Positions 22,734-31,145 are shown, counted from the stretch's first letter. The stretch is 47,937 bases of DNA from Treponema sp. (GCA_017469785.1 JAFUFU010000017.1:1-47937), one strand, 5' to 3'. Made by a program: numbers and translations. Notes: generated from the letters alone by a model not told the origin.

Positions 22734-23765
22734 ATGAAAAAAAATCTGTTTGCGGCAATCTTCGCATTGCTTGCAATATCGTTTGGAGGATGTAAACCTA
22801 TGGACAAAGAGTTAGGCGCAATCAAAGGCAAGGATGGCGTTTTTGCAATCATGGAAACGAGCAAAGGCTCAATAGTGCTTGAGCTTTTCTATAAAAAGAC
22901 ACCGCTCACTGTGACGAATTTCGTTGGTCTTGCAGAAGGCACTCTTGATGCGGCAAAGGGTAAGCATTTTTATGACGGGCTCACATTCCATCGTGTCATA
23001 GCTGAATTTATGATTCAGGGTGGAGATCCTGAGGGAACTGGTCGTGGTGGTCCGGGATACCGTTTTGCTGATGAATGTCGTGATGATTTGAAGTTTGACA
23101 AGCCGGGTTATCTTGCCATGGCAAATGCCGGACCGGGTACCAATGGAAGCCAGTTCTTTATCACTCACGTTCCGACAGACTGGCTCAACGGAAAGCATAC
23201 TATTTTCGGTCAGGTCGTGAATGCTGACAGCCAGAAAGTCGTTAATGATGTTAAGCAGGGCGATAAAATCGTAAAGCTTACTATTGTACGTCAGGGAGCT
23301 GACGCGGAGAAATTCACGGCTACTCAGGCTGATTTTGATAAACTCAGTGAAGAAGTTAAAAAGGCAAACGAAGAGGAAAAAGCCAAGAAAATGGCTTCTT
23401 TCGTTGAGGGATGTGAAAAGGACTCAAAGGGTATCTACTTCAAGGTTCTCAAGGAAGGTTCTGGAAACAAAATCGGCAAGGGCAAGAACGTTTTTGTTGA
23501 GTATAAAGGCTATCTTCAGGACGGACAAATTTTCGATGCTTCTGAAGGCATGATAAAAGGCGGTCACGAAGGACTTTCCTTCAAGACTGACGGCGGTCAG
23601 ATGATTCCTGGATTTGACATTATGGTTCAGGATATGAAGGTCGGCGAAACTCGCAAAATCGTAATTCCCCCGGAGCTTGCATACGGATCTTACGGTGTTC
23701 CGCAGGCAGGAATTCCTGGTGGAGCCTATATCGCATTCGATGTTTTCGTAAAGAGCGCTAAATAA
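22734..23765 (+). CDS. Cyclophilin-FKBP fusion lipoprotein (peptidyl-prolyl isomerase)
   Basis: A 343-residue double isomerase. A lipobox SFGGC (Cys20) predicts a lipid-anchored protein facing the periplasm. Residues about 35-190 are a cyclophilin domain ([19 protein letters not shown], then GSQFFITH and HTIFGQV). A charged linker with a coiled segment (about 190-220) leads to an FKBP domain (about 230-343: [43 protein letters not shown]). Both catalytic cores look complete. Such dual-family immunophilins are reported in a few bacteria, including treponemes. CAGGAG lies before the ATG. Confidence 0.93.
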   Translation: MKKNLFAAIFALLAISFGGCKPMDKELGAIKGKDGVFAIMETSKGSIVLELFYKKTPLTVTNFVGLAEGTLDAAKGKHFYDGLTFHRVIAEFMIQGGDPEGTGRGGPGYRFADECRDDLKFDKPGYLAMANAGPGTNGSQFFITHVPTDWLNGKHTIFGQVVNADSQKVVNDVKQGDKIVKLTIVRQGADAEKFTATQADFDKLSEEVKKANEEEKAKKMASFVEGCEKDSKGIYFKVLKEGSGNKIGKGKNVFVEYKGYLQDGQIFDASEGMIKGGHEGLSFKTDGGQMIPGFDIMVQDMKVGETRKIVIPPELAYGSYGVPQAGIPGGAYIAFDVFVKSAK

Positions 23766-23774
23766 TTACGTATC

Positions 23775-24920
23775 TTAATTTTTAACACTGGTCTTTTTGG
23801 ACCAGTGTTTTTTTATGTCTATTGCAAGAAAATCAAAGTAAATGTTTCTTAAAAGAATAGGTAGGGCGAGCAATCCTGTGACTACAGGAAATTCCCTTTC
23901 AAGGATGCTGAGAATTAAAATATAAAGAACAGAAAATCCGGCACATGATGACCAATATATAATCTGGATTTTTCGGGAGAACGATGTTTTGAAAACCGAA
24001 AATGCTGCGATAATATGCACTGGGAAAAGAAATAGAAATTGAAAATTATTGCGGAGCATAGCCTGATTTGAAAAAAAATCTTGAAAAATTATTATCAGTC
24101 CTGAAAGCCCGGCTGCAAAAAGAATCATGAAGTCAAAAATCTGTATACTTTTATAAACTGAAGATATGAAGAAATTTTCAAAGAAATAAACTAACACTTG
24201 ATAGCAAGTAGTTATGAAGAAAATGACGGATATGATAATTAATACTACTATGAAAGTAAAACGTTCAGAGGAGAAAAATCTTGAAAAATCCTGCTCATTG
24301 AAGGTCAGACTTTCCCTCTCTGATAAAAGAACATAACTATCGTTAATTTTTTTATAATTAAGATTGTGTTTAGTTATATCCAAAAAAGAATAAGGCTCGG
24401 TGTTAGAATTTTTCCCTACCATTCGATAGCAATCATGAAGAATTTGTGAAATATGAGTTTCTGAATTATTGGTTATAATATCAAAATCATAGAGATAAAT
24501 GGGTAAAGCTTCATGAATTGTTTTTAAAAACTGATATATGTAGTCAATTTCCTCATTGGATAAATCCAGAAGCGATTCTGTCAGGCTGACATTTTTTTGT
24601 TCATTTTGCTCCAGAAAATAATTGAAAAAATCTGCGACTTTTATTTCTGCCTGCTTATTTTTGATAAAAAACTTCAGGCCGAAAAATTTGTCATTAAAAT
24701 CCTCAAAATAGGCAAAGTCAATGAGTTTATCAAATTGGTTGTCTTTGTCATAAACTCTCAGACAACTTTTTGAAAATAATGAATGAGAAATATCATTGTA
24801 ATCTACAGACAGAATTGAAATTTTTGCATTCTTTGAGAGTTTTTTGGGGAAACCTGATTCGCGTGCGTAAAGTGAAAAAAGTAAAGAGGAGAAAAGTAAA
24901 ATAAAAAAGAATTTTTTCAT
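23775..24920 (-). CDS. Degenerate DUF4105 (Lnb N-terminal periplasmic-like) membrane protein
   Basis: A 381-residue protein: signal peptide (1-19), a periplasmic domain to about 220, then five to six TM helices. SILSVDYNDISHSLFSKSCLRVYD aligns with the start of DUF4105 proteins, where a conserved FGH usually stands, and YLYDFDIITNN with the conserved YDF-DNC segment. Both the His and the Cys are absent here, so a catalytic role is unlikely. A -10-like TACAGT (24927-24932) lies 6 bases before ATG, so the mRNA may be leaderless. It is convergent with the PPIase gene. Confidence 0.65.
   Translation of the reverse strand: MKKFFFILLFSSLLFSLYARESGFPKKLSKNAKISILSVDYNDISHSLFSKSCLRVYDKDNQFDKLIDFAYFEDFNDKFFGLKFFIKNKQAEIKVADFFNYFLEQNEQKNVSLTESLLDLSNEEIDYIYQFLKTIHEALPIYLYDFDIITNNSETHISQILHDCYRMVGKNSNTEPYSFLDITKHNLNYKKINDSYVLLSERESLTFNEQDFSRFFSSERFTFIVVLIIISVIFFITTCYQVLVYFFENFFISSVYKSIQIFDFMILFAAGLSGLIIIFQDFFSNQAMLRNNFQFLFLFPVHIIAAFSVFKTSFSRKIQIIYWSSCAGFSVLYILILSILEREFPVVTGLLALPILLRNIYFDFLAIDIKKHWSKKTSVKN
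23784..23816 (+). terminator. Terminator of the PPIase gene
   Basis: AACACTGGTC pairs with GACCAGTGTT and is followed by a T-run. It lies inside the last codons of the convergent gene at 23775-24920. Confidence 0.88.
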
Positions 24921-24997
24921 GAAAATACTGTATCACAAAATGCGGAAAAAGTCTGAAAAAAATAAAGAATTTTTTTTGGATTGAAAAGAAACTAACA

Positions 24998-25020
24998 ATA
25001 GTTTGTTGCTAACAAACGAT
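24998..25020. other. Small inverted repeat
   Basis: ATAGTTTGTT and AACAAACGAT pair around GCT with one mismatch. It precedes the 25029 dyad and has no T-run. Confidence 0.4.
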
Positions 25021-25025
25021 AATAA

Positions 25026-25086
25026 GACTTTTCCACAAGATGTTAAGAAAATGTGGAAAAGTCTAACTAACGATTGGTAAAATTAG
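25026..25086 (+). repeat. Dyad repeat, left of the tannase gene
   Basis: GACTTTTCCACA and TGTGGAAAAGTC form a perfect 12 bp inverted repeat with a 14 bp gap, followed by CTAACTAACGATTGGTA. A second, same-oriented copy lies at 26875-26938 on the other side of the tannase gene. The gap shares TGTTAAGAA with the dyad at 1261. Confidence 0.75.
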
Positions 25087-26573
25087 CGGGCGATTTCATT
25101 TATCCAAGAGAAGAGTTCATCCAAATCGTAATCGCCTGAATGTGGAATATCCCAGGGCATGTAAAAGTCAACGCTTGCTTTTGCATCATTTTCGACGCTG
25201 CGAGAGAGTAAAACCGGGATTGCAAAAGCCGTGTCCTTGTCGCTAGTTCCGTGCCGGATTCTCCAGAATTTTGCCACATCAGATTTTTCGCTGGGCTTTA
25301 AGTAGTTCATCGCGTTCATGATTTTTACGATTTTTGAGTCTGCCATCGGCGCGTCATTTTTGCTGTTTTTAAGGGTATAATCCGTGAAGTGTTTGAAGTC
25401 CGTGTTTTCGTCACCGAAAAGAGAATTTTCGCCGGTATCTGCGTTTAGGCTGTCAAAGGCTCCGGGGAGTTTCTGCCGTCCGATGTAAGCGAAGAATGAA
25501 GCGCGGTCAATCGATAATTTTCCGTCTGAGCCATTTTTGATGTATGGCCGGGCGAGAATTTCTGCCTTTTTCTTTGCAGACTCAGCCGTGCCTTCTTTTT
25601 CGAGGGAAGCGATTTTATCGTTGAGGGATTTTTCCACATAGCCCATGATAAGCGAAGAAAGTTCCTCTGTGGTAAGTCCTTGCGTTTTTAAATATGATGG
25701 GAAGCGGCTTGCAAGCTCGTGAGAAAAGGCAATTTCTTCATCAGACAAACTACCTTTAATTAGTTTTCGTTTTACGTGATAGTCCAGCATGGAAATATCC
25801 ATTTTTTGATAATCGTTTACGCCCTCAAACTGCCACTCGTAAGCCTCATTTGCGTTGTCAAGATTTGTAATCGGGCAATAAACGCTGGCTGCGAAAATAT
25901 CGTCCCGTTCATTGGCCGCTCCGATTGCTTTTAAGTATGGCTCGTAGTCTTTGCTGTTTCCGCTGGCAGCAAGCAAAGCCGAAAGCGCGCCGCCTGCACT
26001 CGTTCCATTGGAGATGATTTTTTCTGTGTCGCCGGGAAGCAAATCTTTGTTGTGTCGAAGGTAACGGACGGCTGCCTTTAAATCCACGATACAGGCCGGG
26101 GCTTTTCCCGTGAATTTTCCATTTGAATCCTGATTTGTGCGTCCGCGCGCTCCGGGGGAAGCTATCACAAGACCGTTTGCCAAGGCTACGACAGACGCGC
26201 TAGTTCCGTCACCGAAAGCAGCTTTTAGAGTTCCGGCTTTTCCTGGCATGTAGCCGCCAACCGTGTTCGGGAAGAAAATCGGGGCGGTCTGAGCCGTGTA
26301 GCCGTTTACCGAGTCGCCTTTAAAATACTCTTCTGGAACGTAAATGTTAATTGTCTGGTAGTCTGTGTCCACTGGATTTGCCACATAGACAATTCCTTCG
26401 TAGGCGCGATAGGCGATTTCTTTTCCCCTGTAAGATACTGTGCCGCTGGTGTAGTCATTCATGTTCATGCGGAGTGTGTCTGATTTTGCAGAATTGCTTG
26501 TTGACTGGCAGCCCGTTGCGATGAGAGCGAGGGAAGCCGTGACTGAAAGGATAGTTGTGTGAAAAATATTCAT
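25083..26573 (-). CDS. Subtype B tannase-like esterase lipoprotein
   Basis: A 496-residue alpha/beta hydrolase. A lipobox LIATGC (Cys22) predicts a lipid-anchored enzyme. The nucleophile motif GTSAGGA has Ser192, followed by ALLAAS and the segment CPITNLDNANEAYEW typical of bacterial subtype B tannases. The end has RHGTSDKDT (Asp445 or 447) and IPHSGDYDLDELF (His478), giving a complete triad. Tannases hydrolyse gallate esters of plant tannins. GAGG precedes the ATG. It is flanked by two direct dyad repeats. It could also be a feruloyl-type esterase, but the tannase pattern fits better. Confidence 0.85.
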   Translation of the reverse strand: MNIFHTTILSVTASLALIATGCQSTSNSAKSDTLRMNMNDYTSGTVSYRGKEIAYRAYEGIVYVANPVDTDYQTINIYVPEEYFKGDSVNGYTAQTAPIFFPNTVGGYMPGKAGTLKAAFGDGTSASVVALANGLVIASPGARGRTNQDSNGKFTGKAPACIVDLKAAVRYLRHNKDLLPGDTEKIISNGTSAGGALSALLAASGNSKDYEPYLKAIGAANERDDIFAASVYCPITNLDNANEAYEWQFEGVNDYQKMDISMLDYHVKRKLIKGSLSDEEIAFSHELASRFPSYLKTQGLTTEELSSLIMGYVEKSLNDKIASLEKEGTAESAKKKAEILARPYIKNGSDGKLSIDRASFFAYIGRQKLPGAFDSLNADTGENSLFGDENTDFKHFTDYTLKNSKNDAPMADSKIVKIMNAMNYLKPSEKSDVAKFWRIRHGTSDKDTAFAIPVLLSRSVENDAKASVDFYMPWDIPHSGDYDLDELFSWINEIAR

Positions 26574-26580
26574 GATTTAC

Positions 26581-26623
26581 CTCTGACAATTAGTGTAGTA
26601 AATTCTACAGAAAAATGTCAGAG
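26581..26623 (-). promoter_or_regulatory. Promoter and nested dyad of the tannase gene
   Basis: CTCTGACA/TGTCAGAG (26581-26588, 26616-26623) encloses TGTAG/CTACA. Minus strand: -35 CTGACA (26616-26621), 18 bp, -10 TACACT (26592-26597). The other arm holds the GAGG ribosome site, so a bound regulator could block the promoter, or a longer RNA could fold over the ribosome site. Confidence 0.5.
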
Positions 26624-26746
26624 ATAAATCTAGAAATTCTTGTTAGATAACAAGATGTTAGGTATTAGAGTTTTTTTTAATTAAAGATGATTAACTAGAA
26701 TCTTGAATGTTTTATGTATATAATCATAGTAGAAGGGATTCTAAAG

Positions 26747-26797
26747 GTGAATGAAATGTTTTGTAAAAGTTGTGGAAATGAAATAACAGATTCATGA
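26747..26797 (+). pseudogene. Fragment of a zinc-ribbon protein gene
   Basis: From GTG (26747) or ATG (26756) the frame reads MFCKSCGNEITDS and stop. MFCKxCGNEI is the usual first half of a zinc-ribbon domain; the second Cys pair is missing after TGA. A TATAAT lies about 25-30 bases upstream. It is probably the remaining start of a truncated gene. Confidence 0.5.
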
Positions 26798-26874
26798 AAA
26801 TGGATGTTATTCAGCAATAAGGTAACTTTTACAATATAAGTGCTTCTCTACATAATCAATACAACATAAATAAA

Positions 26875-26938
26875 AGTTTTCCACAATGTATGCGCAATTT
26901 GTGGAAAATTCTAACTAACGATTGGTAGAAAATTAACA
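26875..26938 (+). repeat. Dyad repeat, right of the tannase gene
   Basis: TTTTCCACA (26877-26885) and TGTGGAAAA (26900-26908) with the same 14 bp gap, then CTAACTAACGATTGGTA and an AAAATTA tail, as at 25026-25086. The next gene starts 13 bp later. Confidence 0.75.
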
Positions 26939-26950
26939 AGGAGACTTCTT

Positions 26951-27661
26951 TTGACTGCTTTACTGGTTTTGACTTTTTTATTTTTTGCCGGTAGCATTAT
27001 CGGATGGGGAATCGAGCTTTTCTGGCGGCGATTTTTTTCTAAGAATAATCCTGAAAAAAAATGGATAAACCCTGGTTTTTTGACAGGGCCTTATCTGCCT
27101 CTTTATGGACTGAGCCTCTGTCTGCTCTTCGCCCTTTCTTTTATCGATGTGAGTTTTGTGGAGAGTAAATGGCTTCAAAAACTCCTGCTCTTTATCCTCA
27201 TGGCTTTTGCCATCACTGCTATGGAATTTATAGCCGGGCTTATCTTCATCAAGGGCATGAAAATCAAGCTTTGGGATTACAGTAAGAATTGGCTGAATAT
27301 TCATGGAATTATCTGCCCGCAATATTCTTTTTACTGGGTGATTTTAAGCGGAGCATATTATTTTCTTGTTCATCCCCGCATTTTGGAATGGCTCTATTGG
27401 TTTACGAATCATCTTTCATTCAGTTTTGTTGTAGGATTTTTTTACGGCGTTTTTACAATTGATTTGTGCTATACTTTCCAGATTTCAACAAAAATCCGTG
27501 AGTATGCAAAGGAAAATAAACTTGAAATCCGTTACGAAAATCTGAAGGAGTCTATTAGAAAACGCAACGAGGAATTTGAAGAGCGGAAGAGATTCTTCTT
27601 TGCATTAAAGTCAAATCATCTTCCGCTGAAAGACATTTTACGCGAGATTTTTGAGCGCTAG
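26951..27661 (+). CDS. CmpB-like ABC-transporter-type membrane protein
   Basis: A 236-residue protein with six to seven TM helices and the motif GWGIELFWRRFFS followed by NPGFLTGPYLPLYG, which matches the putative ABC-transporter type IV (CmpB) family. The C-terminal tail from about 180 is charged and probably cytoplasmic. The start is TTG, chosen because AAGGAG lies 7 bases upstream. No ATPase gene is adjacent, so the transport role and substrate are unknown. It follows the right-hand dyad repeat. Confidence 0.8.
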   Translation: MTALLVLTFLFFAGSIIGWGIELFWRRFFSKNNPEKKWINPGFLTGPYLPLYGLSLCLLFALSFIDVSFVESKWLQKLLLFILMAFAITAMEFIAGLIFIKGMKIKLWDYSKNWLNIHGIICPQYSFYWVILSGAYYFLVHPRILEWLYWFTNHLSFSFVVGFFYGVFTIDLCYTFQISTKIREYAKENKLEIRYENLKESIRKRNEEFEERKRFFFALKSNHLPLKDILREIFER

Positions 27662-27673
27662 ATTAGCTCAAAA

Positions 27674-27802
27674 GCACAAGGAATGTAGCACCGCCGCAGG
27701 CGTTCCGTAGCAGCGCGAAGGAATGAAGCGACAGCGTAACCCCGAAAAGCCCGACCGCCGTACCACGAAGCGATAGCGTAGTAGCGGCGGATGTGCCCGA
27801 AA
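27674..27802 (+). repeat. GC-rich modular repeat, copy 3
   Basis: It begins GCACAAGGAATGTAGCACC, then AATGAAGCGACAGCGTAACC, CCCCGAAAAGCCCG and CCGCCGT, ending GTGCCCGAAAT. The second half is nearly the same as copy 2 (5983-6100). It lies between convergent genes. Confidence 0.75.
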
Positions 27803-29212
27803 TTATTTTCCGAAGTAAGCCTTTGCGTTGCCGAATGAGATGTCTTTGACAATCTTAATCAACATTTCTTCGTTATTCGGGTATTCGCCGTTCTCGACCC
27901 AACCGCCGATGATATTACAGAGAATGCGGCGGAAGTATTCGTGGCGTGAGTATGAGAGGAAGCTTCGGCTGTCTGTGAGCATACCTACAAAAGCCGGAAT
28001 CATGCCCAGGTTGCCAAGAACTTTAATCTGCTGTTCCATGCCGTCGCGATGGTCACAGAACCACCAGCCTGAACCAAGCTGGATTTTGCCCTTGATGCCG
28101 CCGCCCTGGAAACAGCCCATGATTGTTCCGATTGAGTAGTAGTCTTTCGGGTTGAGGGTGTAGAGGATTGTCTTTGGAAGCCCGCCCTTTTCCTCGATGA
28201 GGTTCATGAGGCCGGCGAGATTTTCTGCCATTGGTTTGTCGTGGCTTCCGTCAAATCCTGTGTCCGGGCCGAGTTTTTTGAACATTGCCTTGTTGTTGTC
28301 GCGGATTGCGTTCATGTGCCACTGCTGAACGATACCTCGCTCTTCGTAAGCGCGTCCGAGAGCAACGAGAATTTTTGTTTTATAAGCTTCGGCTTCGGCT
28401 TCGCTGATTGCTTCGCCTTTGAGAGCGCGGGCCACAACTGCGTCGATGTTTGCGTCTGTGTCGATTTTGCATGGCGGATATTCGAGCGCGTGGTCAGAAG
28501 CGCGGCATCCGTTTTCGATGAAGAAGTCCAATCGTTTGATGAGGGCAGCAATTACATCGTCAGATGTCTTGATAGTGATTCCGCTAACTTCCGATAGTTT
28601 GGCAATATAATCTTTGTATGTAGGAAGATTGATGTTGATTGCTTTGTCCGGGCGGAAAGAAGGACGAACCTGTGTCTTGATTTTGCCGATTGGAGCTGTT
28701 CCTGCGGCGATTGCCTTGTGGTATTCGAGGGAGTCAATCGGGTCGTCTGTCGTGCCTACTGCGTAGACATTGAATTTCTCGAAAATGCCCTTAACGCTCA
28801 GCTCGTCGGTCGCCAGCATTTTGTTTGCTTTTTCCCAGATTGCGGGAGCTGTCTTGACGGTGAGGGGCTCGTCGATTCCGAAGTATCGCTGAAGCTCAAG
28901 GTGTGTCCAGTGGTAGAGTGGGTTTCCGATGAGGTGCTCGATTGTCTCTGCCCATTTGAGGAATTTTTCGTAATCAGGTTTGTCGCCTGTGATGTAGTCT
29001 TCGGTTACGCCGTAAGTGCGCATCTGTCGCCATTTGTAGTGGTCGCCGCCAAGCCAGATTTCTGTGAGATTCTTGAATTTTTTGTTCTCGGCAATCTGCG
29101 CAGGAATAAGGTGACAGTGATAGTCCCAAAGAGGCTCGTTTTTGCAGGCCTCAAACAACATCTGAGCTGTTTTCGTCTCAAGAAGGAAGTCTTTGTCCAT
29201 GAATTTTTTCAT
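27803..29212 (-). CDS. uxaC: Uronate (glucuronate/galacturonate) isomerase
   Basis: A 469-residue metal-dependent isomerase, normal length for UxaC. It opens MDKDFLLETKTAQMLFEAC and has the metal-binding YHCHL (His32, His34), then IWLGGDHYKWRQMR typical of the family. It converts D-glucuronate to D-fructuronate and D-galacturonate to D-tagaturonate, the first steps of hexuronate use. The ATG at 29212 follows TGGAGAT; upstream in-frame starts have no site. No other hexuronate genes are nearby. Confidence 0.95.
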   Translation of the reverse strand: MKKFMDKDFLLETKTAQMLFEACKNEPLWDYHCHLIPAQIAENKKFKNLTEIWLGGDHYKWRQMRTYGVTEDYITGDKPDYEKFLKWAETIEHLIGNPLYHWTHLELQRYFGIDEPLTVKTAPAIWEKANKMLATDELSVKGIFEKFNVYAVGTTDDPIDSLEYHKAIAAGTAPIGKIKTQVRPSFRPDKAININLPTYKDYIAKLSEVSGITIKTSDDVIAALIKRLDFFIENGCRASDHALEYPPCKIDTDANIDAVVARALKGEAISEAEAEAYKTKILVALGRAYEERGIVQQWHMNAIRDNNKAMFKKLGPDTGFDGSHDKPMAENLAGLMNLIEEKGGLPKTILYTLNPKDYYSIGTIMGCFQGGGIKGKIQLGSGWWFCDHRDGMEQQIKVLGNLGMIPAFVGMLTDSRSFLSYSRHEYFRRILCNIIGGWVENGEYPNNEEMLIKIVKDISFGNAKAYFGK

Positions 29213-29351
29213 TTGTAATCTCCACTGGTTCCTATTTATATAGAAAAACGTAATCATTTTAACATGAAATATTTAAAAAGTGATGTTACATTATGCGCTT
29301 TTTTTGTATAATAAAGTGATTTTTTATAACTTTGAAGGAGGCTTGTAAAAA

Positions 29352-30482
29352 ATGAAGAAAGTTTTGGTCTGTAAGGAAAAGGACGAGAGAGAGACTCGCG
29401 TTGCCTTGATTCCTGATGACGTCAAAAAACTTGTAGCTATGGGCTTTGAGATTAAAGTCGTCGCTGGTGCCGGTCTTAAGAGCGGTTTCTCTGATGAGGC
29501 CTATAAGAATGCAGGTGCGACAATTGTTGCAAAAGAAGAAGATGCCTACGATGATTCAGAAATTATCGTTCGTATCATGAAACCAACTTCTATCGAAGGT
29601 ATCAAAAAAGATACGTTACACTTGAGCTACATGGATCCTTTCAACGAGAAAGAACTTCTTAATAAGTTTGCTTCACAGGGAATTCAGGCTGTTTCCCTTG
29701 AGATGATTCCTCGTTCTACGCTTGCTCAGAAGATGGACGTTCAGTCTTCACAGACTTCCCTTGCAGGTTATGTCGCTGTTGTAAATGCGGCTGCAAAGCT
29801 TCCAAAAATCCTTCCTATGATGGTTACACCGGCTGGTACAATCAACCCGGCTCGCGTTTTCATTATTGGTGTCGGCGTTGCAGGTCTTCAGGCAATCGCT
29901 ACCGCAAAACGTTTGGGCGCGCGAGTTGACGCTTTCGATACACGCCCTGTCGTTGAAGAGCAGGTTAAGTCTCTGGGTGCATCATTCGTAAAAATCGACC
30001 TTGGCGAAATGGGGCAGACTGCCCAGGGCTACGCAAAAGAGCTTACTCCGGAGCAGATTGCAAAGCAGAAAGAAGCGCAGGCTAAGGTCTGCGAAAAGGC
30101 AAACATCGTAATCACCACGGCAAAAGTCTTCGGACGCAAGGCTCCCCGCCTTATTGAAAAGAATGTCCTTGACCGAATGCAGCCGGGCTCAATCGTCGTT
30201 GATATGGCTTGTTCTACAGGCGGCAACGTTGAAGGCTCAAAACTCTTCGAGAATGTCGTCACCGAGAACGGTGTCACAATCATGTCTGGCGACTTGCTTG
30301 AGCGACAGGTTCCTTATGACGCTTCAAAAATGTTCTCCGGCAACATTACGGCTTTCCTTACCCACGCAGGTTTCTACGACAAGGAAGCAAAAGAGTTCAA
30401 GGTCAACATGGAAGACGACATCATGAAGGGCTGCTTGCTCACACAGGGCGGTCAGATTATTCATGAGAGGTTTAAGGCGTAA
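29352..30482 (+). CDS. pntAA: NAD(P) transhydrogenase subunit alpha part 1
   Basis: A 376-residue soluble NAD(H)-binding domain I. The Rossmann motif GVGVAGLQAIATAKRLGARV is at about 172-191. It resembles alanine dehydrogenase and carries the usual RQVPYDAS segment near the end. With PntAB and PntB it forms a proton-driven transhydrogenase that makes NADPH. AAGGAGG lies before the ATG. The partner genes come after a tfoX-like gene and repeats. Confidence 0.95.
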   Translation: MKKVLVCKEKDERETRVALIPDDVKKLVAMGFEIKVVAGAGLKSGFSDEAYKNAGATIVAKEEDAYDDSEIIVRIMKPTSIEGIKKDTLHLSYMDPFNEKELLNKFASQGIQAVSLEMIPRSTLAQKMDVQSSQTSLAGYVAVVNAAAKLPKILPMMVTPAGTINPARVFIIGVGVAGLQAIATAKRLGARVDAFDTRPVVEEQVKSLGASFVKIDLGEMGQTAQGYAKELTPEQIAKQKEAQAKVCEKANIVITTAKVFGRKAPRLIEKNVLDRMQPGSIVVDMACSTGGNVEGSKLFENVVTENGVTIMSGDLLERQVPYDASKMFSGNITAFLTHAGFYDKEAKEFKVNMEDDIMKGCLLTQGGQIIHERFKA

Positions 30483-30491
30483 GGCTTAGAC

Positions 30492-30788
30492 ATGGCTTCT
30501 TCTAGAGAGTATTTTGACTTCATCATAGACCAACTTTCACTCGTGGACGGAATCACCAGCCGCAAGATGATGGGCGAGTACATTCTGTACTGCGACGGGA
30601 AGATTTTTGGCGGAATCTACGATGACAGATTTTTGGTAAAGCCAACGAAATCTGCGCTTGCGAAAATGCCGGAAGCAAAGCGGGAACTTCCCTACGACGG
30701 GGCAAAGGAAATGCTTCTCGTTGAGGATGTTGAAAACCGCGATTTTCTGAGAGATTTGGTGAGTTCGATACTTTCTGATTTAAAATAA
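30492..30788 (+). CDS. TfoX/Sxy N-terminal domain protein
   Basis: A 98-residue protein matching the TfoX N-terminal domain: VDGITSRKMMGEYILYCDGK, FGGIYDDRFLVKPT, and the C-terminal helix FLRDLVSSILSDL. In Proteobacteria TfoX/Sxy regulates competence; small single-domain versions in other bacteria have unknown roles. It starts 9 bp after pntAA and thus interrupts the pntAA-pntAB-pntB order. There is no clear ribosome site, so it may depend on coupling with pntAA. Confidence 0.88.
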   Translation: MASSREYFDFIIDQLSLVDGITSRKMMGEYILYCDGKIFGGIYDDRFLVKPTKSALAKMPEAKRELPYDGAKEMLLVEDVENRDFLRDLVSSILSDLK

Positions 30789-30791
30789 ATG

Positions 30792-30897
30792 CCCTACAGG
30801 ATGTAGGGAAAAAGCAAAGAGAGAAAGTTCTGTTTGCCTTTAGGTGAACAGAACTTTCTCGTAGAAACAAAAAATACAAGGATGTATTTTTTGTTTC
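30792..30897 (+). repeat. Triple-hairpin repeat element, copy C
   Basis: Hairpin 1 at 30792-30808, the 40 nt hairpin at 30821-30860 and the A/T-rich stem at 30864-30897; same orientation as copy A. In the 40 nt stem an A-T pair of copy A is G-C here (GAGAAAG/CTTTCTC), a compensated change. It begins 3 bp after the tfoX stop. Confidence 0.85.
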
Positions 30898-30899
30898 AA

Positions 30900-30997
30900 G
30901 CGTTAGGGATTGTAGCACCTGCGAAGCAGTACCGCTTGCGGTATGAAGCGAAAGCGGAAGTGCGAAAAGCCCGACCCCGCGTAGCGGGGGAACGCCC
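30900..30997 (+). repeat. GC-rich modular repeat, copy 4
   Basis: It begins GCGTTAGGGATTGTAGCACC, has TATGAAGCGAAAGCGG and GCGAAAAGCCCG, and ends GGGGAACGCCC. It directly follows triple-hairpin copy C. Confidence 0.7.
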
Positions 30998-31036
30998 TTC
31001 TGTGTAAAGGACAGAAGAAGTAAATGCATGTGAAGG

Positions 31037-31127
31037 TGGCTTGTGGGACGCAGGCAAAAAGCAAGGAGGGCTCCCGCTTGGGAAGATTCCTTGATTTTTG
31101 CCGTCGCTGGGACCCGCAAGACAGTTT
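31037..31127 (+). promoter_or_regulatory. Long folded leader before pntAB
   Basis: CTTGTGGG pairs with CCCGCAAG outside, and GGCAAAAA with TTTTTGCC plus CAAGG with CCTTG inside, around a GC-rich apical hairpin. This is about 90 nt of nearly continuous long-range pairing just before the pntAB ribosome site. I recognise no known riboswitch in it. It may be an unknown cis-acting RNA or part of a repeat. Confidence 0.5.
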
Positions 31128-31145
31128 CACAAGGAGTTAATTTTT

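Noticed and set aside
25029..25060. Perfect inverted repeat as a Rho-independent terminator
   Set aside because: No T-run follows on either strand, and the same arms recur elsewhere with fixed 14 bp spacing.
28718..29218. 166-residue plus-strand frame opposite uxaC
   Set aside because: Antisense shadow; uxaC is unmistakable on the other strand.
30553..31119. 188-residue minus-strand frame opposite tfoX and the repeats
   Set aside because: It crosses triple-hairpin copy C and the GC-rich repeat; composition is repeat-driven and tfoX is the real gene.
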